A stretch of DNA of 64,000 bases. Origin: Labilibaculum sp041595635 (lineage in GTDB: Bacteria > Bacteroidota > Bacteroidia > Bacteroidales > Marinifilaceae). Shown here one piece after another: positions 43,105 to 52,315 of this stretch. The notes beneath the pieces are model-generated. The model had not been told where the DNA came from. It made no database searches and was given only the letters and a program-made list of their open reading frames with translations. Location: positions 28,896-92,895 of the forward strand of contig NZ_JBFHJW010000008.1 of assembly GCF_041595635.1 (NCBI RefSeq), written 5' to 3'. The translations under genes were made by a program, and so were the position numbers. Within the stretch, counting starts at the first letter, position 1, and each line of letters opens with the position of its first letter.

Positions 43105-44253
43105 TTATTGTAATCGAACTTTCTCTTTGTGTGCAAATATCCGATAATATTTCTGATTTTCGATGAGTAAGCCCTGATCGATAAAGTGTGGATCACCAAT
43201 AGGAACATCCATTCCAATTAATTTGAAGGAATAAAAAGGATAAACACGAGGGACAGGAGTGTGACCAAAAATTATCACATCCGATTGATAAAACTCGAGC
43301 GTTTTAAGTACATCCTGTAGTGAGATTCGATCGTATTTGAGCGTGCGGGATAAATAGCCACGATACCATAAAGGACTGTAGGAATACAGAAACAAATCAA
43401 CCATTGTTGTGTCTTTTAGTTCTGTATAATTATCTATATAGTAACGCATTTCTGAGTTCACTTTATCGATTTTTAATTTCTGTTCCAAAAATTCAGGAGA
43501 GATGCCTCCATGTACAAACAATTGTCTGCCGATTCGCACCAATGTATTTTTAGATCGTAGCCATTTTCCTAAAACCGATTTTTTATCGAAAAAATGGGAA
43601 TAATGGTACTGAACGTGATGAGCTGCATGTTGGTATTTATCCGTTACATACCTATCGTCGAATAGCAAGGCCATCATTTCGTGGTTTCCCAAAAGGTAAT
43701 GAACTTTGCCTCCTTGCTTTTTGGCCTGAATCTCCAATCTAAAAATAAACCAAAGACACTCGGTTACCTGATTGCCTCTATCGAATACATCTCCTGTAAA
43801 TACAAGTTGCCCATTGCCATAAATCCATTGGTTGTTTTCATCAATTACTTTATTGAATCGTAGGATAGAAAGTAAGGCTTCATATTCTCCATGGATGTCT
43901 CCTAATATTATTATCTTATCATTAGATACATTTTCGCCATGTTCAGGTTTTATTTTGTGAGGAATTACATATTGCAAGCTGTCATTCCCAGCAAATCCTA
44001 CGAATTTAATAGTATCTCTTTTGAAACGAAAAGTTTTACTTATTTTTTTTGTGATGTTTTTGGAGCTGTCGTGTACTACATAAAAAGCTTCCACTTTTGA
44101 GCCTGAAATATATTTGAGATGCGGTCCTTCAACATAACTCGAAACAAGTAAGGAATCTACATGGGTAGAGTCCTGTCTGAAAGCTGCTTGCGACTCGGTG
44201 CAGGCGAGCAATATCAGGAGGATTGTATGGATGTAGAATTTTTTTATTTGCAT
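43105..44253 (-). CDS. Exported PPP-family metallophosphatase
   Basis: This 382-residue protein has a signal peptide ending SQAA. It has the full calcineurin-like motif set: ILGDIHGEYEALL, LVFTGDVFDRGNQV, LLGNHEMMALL, FVHGGIS, and FGHTPVPRVYP. The GDIHG/GDVFDRG/GNHE order with FVHGG is typical of bacterial Shewanella-like protein phosphatases, which act on phospho-Tyr/Ser/Thr. It is first of a three-gene operon with DUF4956 and a CotH-like kinase, so it could reverse the kinase's modification in the periplasm. That link is inference. Confidence 0.85.
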   Translation of the reverse strand: MQIKKFYIHTILLILLACTESQAAFRQDSTHVDSLLVSSYVEGPHLKYISGSKVEAFYVVHDSSKNITKKISKTFRFKRDTIKFVGFAGNDSLQYVIPHKIKPEHGENVSNDKIIILGDIHGEYEALLSILRFNKVIDENNQWIYGNGQLVFTGDVFDRGNQVTECLWFIFRLEIQAKKQGGKVHYLLGNHEMMALLFDDRYVTDKYQHAAHHVQYHYSHFFDKKSVLGKWLRSKNTLVRIGRQLFVHGGISPEFLEQKLKIDKVNSEMRYYIDNYTELKDTTMVDLFLYSYSPLWYRGYLSRTLKYDRISLQDVLKTLEFYQSDVIIFGHTPVPRVYPFYSFKLIGMDVPIGDPHFIDQGLLIENQKYYRIFAHKEKVRLQ

Positions 44254-44358
44254 GAATTTCCTTCTTGTTATTTAGAGTGTTTAAAGATAAGGTTAATTTT
44301 CTTCTTAATTAAATTCAAATTCACATTAAGCAAGTTCAATATCTAGGCTAAGATTCCG

Positions 44359-44366
44359 TATTTTTG
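44359..44366 (+). promoter_or_regulatory. Predicted -7 box for the DUF4268 gene
   Basis: TATTTTTG matches TAnnTTTG and lies 19 bases before the start codon. The upstream box is poor (TTCA). Confidence 0.45.
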
Positions 44367-44384
44367 TAAAAAAAGAAGAGACAA

Positions 44385-44828
44385 ATGTATACGAAAGAAG
44401 AATCGAAAGCAACAAAAGTCCAATTCTGGGATGGTTTTAAAAGATACTCAAAAGGGAAAGGAAGAAAAATGACTTCTTGGGTTTTGCGAGGAACCCAAAT
44501 TAAGGAAGTTCAACTAAAATTTGACTTGAATGAGAGGGGAGCTTTTGTAATTCTTCAGATTGACAGTAAGTTAGATTCTAAAAGGCATTCTGTTTTTGAA
44601 CGATTTGAGAAGTACAAACCAGTGATTCAAGATAGCTGTGGAAGCGATTTAAAGTGGGAGAAAGATTACTTTATCAAAGGATTTAAAGAGGTAGGAATGA
44701 TTTACTTTCATTTGGCAGGAGCTTCGATTTACAATAAAGAGGAATGGAATGATTACTATGAATTTTTATTTTCTAAGATGTCAATCTTAGAAGAAGCGTT
44801 TCTTGAAGTAAAGGATGTGGTGTCTTAA
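44385..44828 (+). CDS. DUF4268 protein
   Basis: This 147-residue soluble protein has SKATKVQFWDGFKRYSK at the start, then RGAFVILQIDSKLDSKRHSVFERFEKYK and GCDLKWEKDYF-like and NKEEWNDYYEFL segments. This is the DUF4268 pattern, a domain otherwise found at the C-terminus of restriction-related or DNA-binding proteins. In Bacteroidota it is common as a stand-alone short gene of unknown role. It is monocistronic with its own predicted promoter and precedes the tRNA pair. Confidence 0.75.
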   Translation: MYTKEESKATKVQFWDGFKRYSKGKGRKMTSWVLRGTQIKEVQLKFDLNERGAFVILQIDSKLDSKRHSVFERFEKYKPVIQDSCGSDLKWEKDYFIKGFKEVGMIYFHLAGASIYNKEEWNDYYEFLFSKMSILEEAFLEVKDVVS

Positions 44829-44935
44829 GTTTTTATATTACTTTTTTTCAATCCTGTATCTATGTGATAAACAGAGTTTACATTCGTCTTTAATTCAGTA
44901 ACGGCAAGGGTTTCTTTAATTTTTATTGCAATAAT

Positions 44936-44966
44936 TTTGTTTTCGAACAAAAGCCTCCTATCTTTG
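44936..44966 (+). promoter_or_regulatory. Promoter of the initiator tRNA pair
   Basis: TTTG (44936-44939) and TATCTTTG (44959-44966) are separated by 19 bases, an exact fit to the Bacteroidota TTTG-N19-TAnnTTTG pattern. The first tRNA starts 38 bases further on. Confidence 0.7.
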
Positions 44967-45003
44967 CAACCGCAAAACGAAAGATATTTGTCTTAAGATA
45001 TAT

Positions 45004-45075
<72 letters not shown>

Positions 45076-45135
45076 CTAAGAATTAGGTTTAGGCCTAAAA
45101 AGACATAGAAAGACGGTGTCTATCGGAAAATATAT

Positions 45136-45207
<72 letters not shown>

Positions 45208-45212
45208 CTAGT

Positions 45213-45247
45213 AAAAGGGCTTTGGAGAAATCCAAAGCCCTTTTTTT
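45213..45247 (+). terminator. Terminator of the initiator tRNA transcript
   Basis: The perfect 14-bp stem AAAAGGGCTTTGGA with a GAAA loop is followed by a T run. Confidence 0.85.
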
Positions 45248-45296
45248 ATGCCCTATTTTTAGCTTCCGAGAAGCAAACATTTTACGCTAATTCTTT

Positions 45297-45304
45297 TACC
45301 TTTG
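45297..45304 (+). promoter_or_regulatory. Predicted -7 box for M23 peptidase/dxr/rseP genes
   Basis: TACCTTTG matches TAnnTTTG, 26 bases before the ATG at 45330. No TTTG at the ideal upstream distance. Confidence 0.4.
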
Positions 45305-45329
45305 CGTAAATATTTTAGATCCTTTCATT

Positions 45330-46202
45330 ATGAGTCGTTTAAAAGAGAAAAAACCTTTACTTGAGAAATTAAAAAACAAATACAGGTTAACTATTTCCAA
45401 TGAAGGTACTTTTGATGAAGTATTGTCGATTCGATTATCACGTTTAAATGTATTTACTGTAACTGGACTATTTTCCATTGTCCTAATTGCTTTTGTTACT
45501 CTATTGATTGCATTTACACCTTTGCGTGAATATATTCCTGGTTATCCCGATGGAGAAATGAGAAAGAATATTGAAGAAAATGCAATTTTAGTCGATTCGC
45601 TGATCGTTGAATTGGATAAAAGAGATCGTTTTTTTCAAGGAATTCGTAATGTGGTGGCCGGAAACGACTTTGAGAATGTGATGGTTAATGAATCGGATTC
45701 TATCGTTGATCCTAGATATAAGGATTTGGATTTTACTATTTCCGCAGAGGATTCCATTTTTCGAAAAGAGCATGAGGAGGATGAAAAATACAATTTATCT
45801 TTTGGTGGTGTATCGAAAGCCGCAGGTTTAGCTAATATGCATTTTTTTCCACCTATAAATGGAATGATATCAAATCATTATAATGGAAAAATTGAACATT
45901 ATGGAATTGATGTGGTTGGTGGTTTAAATGAACGAATTTCATCCATATCAGATGGTACAGTTGTGTTTTCGGAATGGACGTTGAACACAGGTTATGTAAT
46001 TCAAATTCAGCATTCAAATAATTTAATTTCTATTTACAAACACAATTCTGAACTATTAAAGAAAACGGGAGAACATGTAAAAGCAGGCGAAGTAATTGCT
46101 TTGCTGGGCAACTCTGGCGAATTAACATCTGGCCCGCATCTTCATTTTGAATTGTGGTACAATGGGAAGGCTTTAAATCCAGAGGATTATATTAAATTCT
46201 AA
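45330..46202 (+). CDS. Membrane-anchored M23 family metallopeptidase
   Basis: This 290-residue protein has a cytoplasmic N-terminus, one transmembrane helix (about 48-68), a periplasmic coiled segment, and a LytM/M23 domain from about 170. Zn ligands are His and Asp in HYGIDVVGG, with the second and third His in SIYKHNS and GPHLHFEL. All catalytic elements are present, so it is probably an active peptidoglycan endopeptidase; in other species such anchored M23 proteins guide cell division or elongation. dxr follows 24 bases later. Confidence 0.92.
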   Translation: MSRLKEKKPLLEKLKNKYRLTISNEGTFDEVLSIRLSRLNVFTVTGLFSIVLIAFVTLLIAFTPLREYIPGYPDGEMRKNIEENAILVDSLIVELDKRDRFFQGIRNVVAGNDFENVMVNESDSIVDPRYKDLDFTISAEDSIFRKEHEEDEKYNLSFGGVSKAAGLANMHFFPPINGMISNHYNGKIEHYGIDVVGGLNERISSISDGTVVFSEWTLNTGYVIQIQHSNNLISIYKHNSELLKKTGEHVKAGEVIALLGNSGELTSGPHLHFELWYNGKALNPEDYIKF

Positions 46203-46225
46203 AACAAATAAAACTCTATTTATTG

Positions 46226-47374
46226 ATGAGTAAACATATTGCCATTTTGGGATCTACGGGTTCCATTGGAACTCAAACACTAGAAGTGGTGGAAGCAAAT
46301 CCTGATGAATTTATTGTGGATGTGCTAACCGCTAATAATAATATTGATTTATTAATTCAGCAAGCTAAAAAATTTCATCCTGATGTTGTTGTTATTGCTT
46401 GTGAAGAGAAATACGGGGAGCTTTCTGAGGCTCTTAAAAATGAACCCATAAAAGTATATGCAGGAGCAGATGCGATTGCGCAGGTTGTGCAAATGGAATC
46501 CATCGATGTGGTGGTAACAGCTATGGTTGGATATTCAGGACTTCTGCCTACCATAAAAGCTATAGAGGCGAAAAAGAACATCGCATTGGCGAATAAGGAA
46601 ACTTTGGTTGTTGCTGGCGAAATTATTCAGAAATTAGCTTTGGAAAATGGTGTGAATATTTATCCTGTTGATTCTGAGCACTCGGCAATTTTTCAATGTC
46701 TGTCGGGAGAGTTCGATAACTCGATTGAAAAAATTTATTTAACCGCTTCGGGTGGTCCTTTTCGAGGAAAGAATAAGAAATTTTTGGAAAATGTAACTGC
46801 TAAACAAGCTTTGAAGCATCCGAATTGGGACATGGGCGCAAAAATTACTATCGATTCGGCGAGCATGATGAATAAAGGATTTGAGGTGATTGAAGCCAAA
46901 TGGTTATTCGATTTAAAAGCATCGCAAATTGATGTAATCGTGCACCCGGAATCCATTGTTCATTCCATTGTACAATTCGAAGATGGGTCGATGAAGGCAC
47001 AAATGGGATTGCCGGATATGAAATTGCCTATTCAGTTTGCTCTTACTTACCCTAAAAGAATAAAATCAAATTTTCCCCGTTTTAATTTTCTCGATTATCC
47101 GAATTTAAGTTTCGAGTCGGCAGATTCACAGAATTTTAAAAATCTTGATTTGGCCTATCAAGCAATGGCTAAAGGTGGAAATTTACCATGCATTGTGAAT
47201 GCGGCTAACGAAATTGTAGTGGAAGCTTTTTTGAAAGATGAGCTTGGATTTTTACGTATGAGCGACATTATTGAAAGCTGCATGGATAGAACCGGATTTA
47301 TAAAGAACCCAAGCTACGAGGATTATGTAGTTACCGATCAGGAAGCCCGAAAAGTGGCTCTATCTATGTTGTAA
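46226..47374 (+). CDS. dxr: 1-deoxy-D-xylulose-5-phosphate reductoisomerase
   Basis: The protein is about 382 residues from ATG 46226. HIAILGSTGSIGTQTLE is the NADPH-binding start. The metal and substrate residues are in PVDSEHSAIFQCL, TASGGPFRG, and SMMNKGFEVIEA. HPESIVHSIVQFEDGS and the C-terminal helical domain are intact. It converts DXP to MEP, the committed step of the MEP isoprenoid pathway. This is notable because five mevalonate-pathway genes are also in the window. Its neighbour rseP is the usual Bacteroidota arrangement. Confidence 0.96.
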   Translation: MSKHIAILGSTGSIGTQTLEVVEANPDEFIVDVLTANNNIDLLIQQAKKFHPDVVVIACEEKYGELSEALKNEPIKVYAGADAIAQVVQMESIDVVVTAMVGYSGLLPTIKAIEAKKNIALANKETLVVAGEIIQKLALENGVNIYPVDSEHSAIFQCLSGEFDNSIEKIYLTASGGPFRGKNKKFLENVTAKQALKHPNWDMGAKITIDSASMMNKGFEVIEAKWLFDLKASQIDVIVHPESIVHSIVQFEDGSMKAQMGLPDMKLPIQFALTYPKRIKSNFPRFNFLDYPNLSFESADSQNFKNLDLAYQAMAKGGNLPCIVNAANEIVVEAFLKDELGFLRMSDIIESCMDRTGFIKNPSYEDYVVTDQEARKVALSML

Positions 47375-47454
47375 AAAATACCTATCTTGGCCTTTCTAAA
47401 TTTTGCTGAGTTTATTGATTTAGCAAGCATTTTAAATTATTAATAGAATATTGA

Positions 47455-48810
47455 ATGGAAGTAATTGTTAAAATAGGACAGTTTTTGTTGAGTTTGTCCA
47501 TCTTAGTTGTACTGCATGAGTTAGGGCATTTTACCTTTGCAAAATTGTTTAAAACCCGAGTGGAGAAATTTTACATGTTCTTTAATCCCGGATTTTCCCT
47601 TTTTAAATTTAAAAAAGGCGAAACAGAATATGGTATTGGATGGTTGCCATTGGGTGGCTATGTGAAAATATCAGGAATGATTGATGAATCGATGGATAAG
47701 GAGCAAATGAAATTGCCTCCAGAGCCTTACGAATTCAGATCGAAACCAGCTTGGCAACGATTGCTGATTATGGTGGGTGGTGTTTTGGTGAATTTTATTT
47801 TGGCCTTTGTAATTTATATCGCCGTACTTTTCACTTGGGGAGAGCAATATCTGCCTGCTGAAAATGTAAAATATGGTGTGGTTTGCGACTCATTAGCTGA
47901 AAGCATTGGTCTACAGGATGGAGATAAAATTGTATCGCTTGACAACCAGAAAGTAGAACGATTTTACGACATAATCCCAGATATTTTACTGAACAGTCCC
48001 AAGTCGATTCAGGTCATCCGAAATAAGGAACAAGTAAGTGTCAATATACCATCTTCTTTTGTGCCAGGATTATTGGCCCATAGTAGTAAGGGTTTTTCTG
48101 CAAGTCCGGTATTTGATGTTCGCTATCCATATAGCGCTATTTCCATTGGAAAAGTAATCGCAAAATCACCTGCTGCTGATGCAGGAATTGTGAAAGGAGA
48201 TCGAATTGTTTCTGTCGACTCGGTATCTTTTGAATACTACGATCAGTTTCAGGAGTTTATGCAATCTAAGAAAAGTGAGAATGTGCAGGTTCTTTTAAAT
48301 CGAGAAGGAAAATCAGTAGCAGTTCAGCTTGCCGTTGGCGAAGATGGAAAAATCGGATTTTATCCGCAAATGGAAGCGGGTATGTTTGAATATTCTACTT
48401 TGAAATATAATTTTGTGGAAGCTATTCCTGCGGGTGTTAACAAAGGAATCGATAAACTATCGTCCTACCTTAAGCAGTTTAAACTCATTTTCTCTTCGGA
48501 AACGAAAGCTTATAAATCCCTTGGTGGTTTCATTACTATTGGAAGTATTTTTCCAAGTGTTTGGAATTGGGAAGCCTTTTGGAATCTTACCGCATTTTTA
48601 TCTATAATTCTGGCTATTATGAATATTCTTCCTATTCCAGCTTTAGATGGTGGACATGTAATGTTTCTGATGTATGAAATCATTACAGGAAGAAAACCTG
48701 GAGATAAATTTATGGAGTATGCACAGATTACGGGAATGGTACTCTTGTTTGGATTGCTTATTTTTGCTAATGGAAATGATGTTGTAAAATGGATCTCCAG
48801 CTTGAAGTAG
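47455..48810 (+). CDS. rseP: Site-2 protease RseP family
   Basis: This 451-residue membrane protease has the Zn motif HELGH (21-25) in the first helix, the FxxGxFxF-type membrane-reentrant segment, two PDZ domains in the middle (about 135-215 and 225-300; SPAADAGIVKGDRIVSV is typical), and the C-terminal IPALDGGH motif carrying the third Zn ligand Asp. It cleaves transmembrane anti-sigma factors and leftover signal peptides. It follows dxr by 80 bases. Confidence 0.94.
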   Translation: MEVIVKIGQFLLSLSILVVLHELGHFTFAKLFKTRVEKFYMFFNPGFSLFKFKKGETEYGIGWLPLGGYVKISGMIDESMDKEQMKLPPEPYEFRSKPAWQRLLIMVGGVLVNFILAFVIYIAVLFTWGEQYLPAENVKYGVVCDSLAESIGLQDGDKIVSLDNQKVERFYDIIPDILLNSPKSIQVIRNKEQVSVNIPSSFVPGLLAHSSKGFSASPVFDVRYPYSAISIGKVIAKSPAADAGIVKGDRIVSVDSVSFEYYDQFQEFMQSKKSENVQVLLNREGKSVAVQLAVGEDGKIGFYPQMEAGMFEYSTLKYNFVEAIPAGVNKGIDKLSSYLKQFKLIFSSETKAYKSLGGFITIGSIFPSVWNWEAFWNLTAFLSIILAIMNILPIPALDGGHVMFLMYEIITGRKPGDKFMEYAQITGMVLLFGLLIFANGNDVVKWISSLK

Positions 48811-48862
48811 TGAAATGTATTTAATTTAGTAACTTAGACGTTGAATCAATAAATTAATAGAA

Positions 48863-49060
48863 ATGAATCTTTTAGTTTTAGCCGGAATGATTGGCCCTTG
48901 GCAAATCATTATTATAGTATTTGTGATTGTACTTCTTTTTGGAGGGAAAAAAATTCCTGAACTGATGAAAGGATTGGGCCAAGGAATGAAGGAGTTCAAG
49001 AAGGCTACTGATCAGGATGATGATAAAGATAATACTGAGAAGCACTCGAAAGATAAGTAA
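48863..49060 (+). CDS. tatA: Twin-arginine translocase subunit TatA/TatE
   Basis: This 65-residue protein has one short N-terminal helix (WQIIIIVFVIVLLFG), the hinge FGGKKIPELMKGLGQGMKEFKKA (the conserved FG and amphipathic helix), and an acidic tail. TatA assembles the pore for folded proteins. tatC is not adjacent. A terminator follows. Confidence 0.92.
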   Translation: MNLLVLAGMIGPWQIIIIVFVIVLLFGGKKIPELMKGLGQGMKEFKKATDQDDDKDNTEKHSKDK

Positions 49061-49065
49061 GTGGA

Positions 49066-49094
49066 AAAGGCAGAATTTACTTCTGCCTTTTTAT
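49066..49094 (+). terminator. Terminator after tatA
   Basis: The stem AAAGGCAGAA / TTCTGCCTTT is followed by TT and lies five bases after the stop. Confidence 0.75.
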
Positions 49095-49257
49095 GGTTTT
49101 CTATTTGAAGACTACCAAATAATGAGTACAAAACTAATATCATAGTTGCTTCTGCTCATTTTGATCAAAACATTTAGAAATAAATGTTTTTTTTATATTA
49201 TTTTGGTGCAGTATTGTAATTGAGACGTAATTTTTTACGAAAACTATGGGCATTTAA

Positions 49258-50715
49258 ATGCGAACATTTATGTGGAGATATTTACTTCTTTTTATTCCTT
49301 ATTTGGCTTTTTTAGCTGAGGCTGATGCTCAGTCACGTTTCGGTATTTTTCACAAAGAAAAGCCAGGGAGCTTAAATGAAATTAATCAGCGTTTGATTGA
49401 TTTTACTTCCGACATATTAAAAGAAGATCAGCCACAGAATGTAGTTTTAGATGCGAATTATATTCCTGTTTTTTCTGATGATGTCTATCAGAAAAGAATG
49501 GAGAAGATCGATATTCAAAGCCCAATACGATTGGATTTTAAGCCTATTGTACGACGATACATCGAGGCTTACGCAGTGCGACATCGTGAAAAAACGGCTA
49601 AAATTATTGAACGGTCGGAATTGTATTTTCCTTTGTTCGAAGAGTATTTGGATAAGTATCAGCTTCCTCTTGAATTAAAATATTTATCGGTTATTGAATC
49701 GGCCTTGGATCCTAAGGCCAAATCTCGGTCTGGAGCCATGGGCTTATGGCAATTCATGTTCAATGCCAGTAAAATGTTCGATTTACGAGTTACCTCCTAT
49801 GTGGATGAACGATTGGATCCTGAAAAGTCGACCGAAGCAGCCTGTAAATATTTGCAGTATTTGCATAGGATTTTTGGCGATTGGCAGCTTGCATTAGCAG
49901 CTTATAATGGAGGCCCAGGAGTGGTGAGAGAAGCCATTCAGAGGTCGGGAGGGAAAACGGATTTTTGGGAAATATCGTCTTATTTGCCAGAACAAACACG
50001 AAACTATGTGCCTGCATTTATTGCTGTAAATTATGTGATGAATTACAGTTCCGAACACAATATTGTTCCTTCGAAAAATGTTTATCCCTACTTTCGAATC
50101 TCACCTGTTACGGTAAGTAAACCCATTTCTTTTCAACATGTTGCCGAAGCTTTAGAATTGTCTATTGATGTGGTTCGCGATTTAAATCCCATTTACAAAC
50201 ATGATTTGATTCCTTTGTGCGAAATTCCTGCTAAATTGGTGTTGCCGATTGAAAAAGTAGGTGCGTTTATCGACTTGGAAGATATTATTTATGGAATGAC
50301 TAGTGAACCTAAGAAATATCTTGAATTGCAAAAAGAACTTTCTACCAAGAAAGGAAAATATTGCATTATTCATACGGTAAAGCCTGGTGAGTATTTTCAT
50401 AAAATTGCCATGAATTACGGTTGTACTATCAATAATATAAAAGAGTGGAATGGAATGGATAGTCCGGAGATTTATGCCGGCCAACATCTAAAAATATGGG
50501 TTTACCCTTCCGATACATTGGCGCAAAAACCTCAAAGAGATCCTTTGTTGAAGAAAAGTAAATTCTTACTTTACCAAGTTCAGGCAGGAGATAGTTTACG
50601 TTCCATTGCCGATCGTTTTGATCTTAAATCAACATCGGATTTGTTGGAATTAAATAGGATACCTTCGAAAGCTATTGAACCAGGAATGGTTTTAAAAATA
50701 ATTTGTTACGAATAG
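49258..50715 (+). CDS. Lytic transglycosylase with LysM repeats (MltD-like)
   Basis: This 485-residue protein has a signal peptide ending ADAQ. The SLT domain (about 110-260) has the catalytic Glu in YLSVIESALDPKAKS and the GAMGLWQFM, AAYNGGPGVV and NYVPAFIA motifs. Two LysM modules follow (about 370-420, HTVKPGEYFHKIAMNYG; and 435-482, YQVQAGDSLRSIADRF). It cleaves glycan strands of peptidoglycan, forming anhydro-MurNAc ends. The DUF4837 lipoprotein gene follows directly. Confidence 0.93.
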   Translation: MRTFMWRYLLLFIPYLAFLAEADAQSRFGIFHKEKPGSLNEINQRLIDFTSDILKEDQPQNVVLDANYIPVFSDDVYQKRMEKIDIQSPIRLDFKPIVRRYIEAYAVRHREKTAKIIERSELYFPLFEEYLDKYQLPLELKYLSVIESALDPKAKSRSGAMGLWQFMFNASKMFDLRVTSYVDERLDPEKSTEAACKYLQYLHRIFGDWQLALAAYNGGPGVVREAIQRSGGKTDFWEISSYLPEQTRNYVPAFIAVNYVMNYSSEHNIVPSKNVYPYFRISPVTVSKPISFQHVAEALELSIDVVRDLNPIYKHDLIPLCEIPAKLVLPIEKVGAFIDLEDIIYGMTSEPKKYLELQKELSTKKGKYCIIHTVKPGEYFHKIAMNYGCTINNIKEWNGMDSPEIYAGQHLKIWVYPSDTLAQKPQRDPLLKKSKFLLYQVQAGDSLRSIADRFDLKSTSDLLELNRIPSKAIEPGMVLKIICYE

Positions 50716-50742
50716 AAACATTTGTCTCTAAATTTCAAAATT

Positions 50743-51738
50743 ATGAAGAGAATAATTCAAGTAGCTGTGCTTTGTTTATTTGTTGTGATAGGTAATTCAT
50801 CCTGCAAAAAATCAACACAAGGATTACGACCAGTAGTAACTGGTACGGCAGGAGAGATCGTTGTAATCGTTAATGATGCATTGTACGAGGGAAGTATTGG
50901 AGATACATTAAAATCGATTTTGAACGACACTCAAATAGGGTTGCCCCAAGATGAGCCATTGTTTGATATTTTACAATTATCTCACAATGAATTCTCTAGT
51001 ATGTTTAAAACTCATCGGAGTATTTTAGATCTACGAGTATCTTCTAAAGTAAAAGAAAATAAGATTGCTGTAAAAGATGCATTTTATGCCAAAACTCAGT
51101 CTTTTATGAAGATTGAGGCGAAAAGCAAAAAGGAGATGATCCAACTCTTAACCGACAATAGGAATAAGATTATTGCCTATTTTCATGTTGGAGAACGAGA
51201 GCGTAAAATAAAGGTTTTTAAAAAGAATGTGGTTCAGGAGATTTATGAAAACTTGAAGAAAAGAGAAGAATTTGTTTTGTCTTTTCCTTCTGGTTACACA
51301 ATAAATAAGCAGGTTGATGATTTTTTGTGGATCAGCAAAGAAACACCATCTACAAGTCAGGGAATGTTTATTTATAGTTTCGATTATATTTCGGAAGATT
51401 CCTTTACAAAGGAAGAGATATTACGGAAAAGAAATTCTTTCTCGAGAAAATATGTTCCTGGTCCTAAGGAGGGAAGCTTTATGACTACAGAGGAAAATTT
51501 TCCAATTTCGAATCGTCAATTTGAGTTCCATGGAAATTATGCTGTGGAAACTCGAGGATTGTGGAAAGTAGAAAACGATTTTATGGGAGGACCTTTTTTG
51601 AATATCACTTTTCTTGATCAAAAGAACAATAGAGTAATTTGCATGGACGCCTACGTTTACTATCCAAATCACGATAAGCGTGAATTGCTGCGTGAATTAG
51701 AAGCTATTATGTATTCCTACACAGAACTAACTAAATAA
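50743..51738 (+). CDS. DUF4837 lipoprotein
   Basis: The protein is about 331 residues from ATG 50743 (MKRIIQVAVLCLFVVIG); the lipobox ends at NSSC. Residues 30-330 form the DUF4837 domain: GTAGEIVVIVNDALYEG near the start, duplicated halves with LPQDEPLFDILQL, and a GPFLNITFLDQKNNRVICMDAYVYYP C-terminal segment. This Bacteroidota family has no known activity. It lies between lytic transglycosylase and a small unknown gene, suggesting an envelope role. Confidence 0.85.
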   Translation: MKRIIQVAVLCLFVVIGNSSCKKSTQGLRPVVTGTAGEIVVIVNDALYEGSIGDTLKSILNDTQIGLPQDEPLFDILQLSHNEFSSMFKTHRSILDLRVSSKVKENKIAVKDAFYAKTQSFMKIEAKSKKEMIQLLTDNRNKIIAYFHVGERERKIKVFKKNVVQEIYENLKKREEFVLSFPSGYTINKQVDDFLWISKETPSTSQGMFIYSFDYISEDSFTKEEILRKRNSFSRKYVPGPKEGSFMTTEENFPISNRQFEFHGNYAVETRGLWKVENDFMGGPFLNITFLDQKNNRVICMDAYVYYPNHDKRELLRELEAIMYSYTELTK

Positions 51739-51744
51739 ACCAAT

Positions 51745-52125
51745 GTGAGTGTACCCGATTTGAAAAATGTAAGTATCGAGTCGTATCGTAATCGCGAGGA
51801 AGTAATTAAACAGGTTGCATCTCAGATAGAGAAAGATTTTGTTCAGTTTGGACTGGAGGTGAAATTCTCTGGTGATATTCATTCAGCCTACGAGGAACTT
51901 TTTTCCAAGCTTAATAATCATATTTCTTATTTACTCGATCGGGACTATCATCGTTTGATTCTTCTTTTGTATCAGATTGATGTAAGCGAGAAACAGATTG
52001 TTAAAACAGAATTGAGTTTTCCTGATGTTCCTAAATCAGAGGTGCTAACCGAATTGATTATTTTGCGGGAACTTAAAAAAGTAATAATCAGGAACTATTA
52101 TAAGGAAAATCCAGGTAAAATATAA
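51745..52125 (+). CDS. Conserved small protein of unknown function
   Basis: This 126-residue protein starts at GTG 51745, six bases after the DUF4837 stop. It is soluble and mostly helical (REEVIKQVASQIEKDF; DYHRLILLLYQIDVSEKQI; LTELIILRELKKVII). Conservation beside DUF4837 in Bacteroidota is expected from operon spacing, but no family name is recognised. A terminator follows directly. Confidence 0.7.
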   Translation: MSVPDLKNVSIESYRNREEVIKQVASQIEKDFVQFGLEVKFSGDIHSAYEELFSKLNNHISYLLDRDYHRLILLLYQIDVSEKQIVKTELSFPDVPKSEVLTELIILRELKKVIIRNYYKENPGKI

Positions 52126-52128
52126 TTG

Positions 52129-52160
52129 AACCGCAGCACTTAGCTGCGGTTTTCTTTTTC
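52129..52160 (+). terminator. Terminator after the DUF4837 operon
   Basis: The stem AACCGCAG / CTGCGGTT with a 7-base loop is followed by TTCTTTTT. Confidence 0.8.
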
Positions 52161-52315
52161 CTAATTAGAGTAATGCTTTCCGCTTAGTTTTTTACTATTT
52201 TTACTTCACGATATAAATTTACAGAAAATACCTGTTCATGATTTCACGCAATTTTGTGGATTTTACAGTGGATAGATGTTAATAGTTATTGTTTTTTTAA
52301 CTAAAACGAAGTGAG

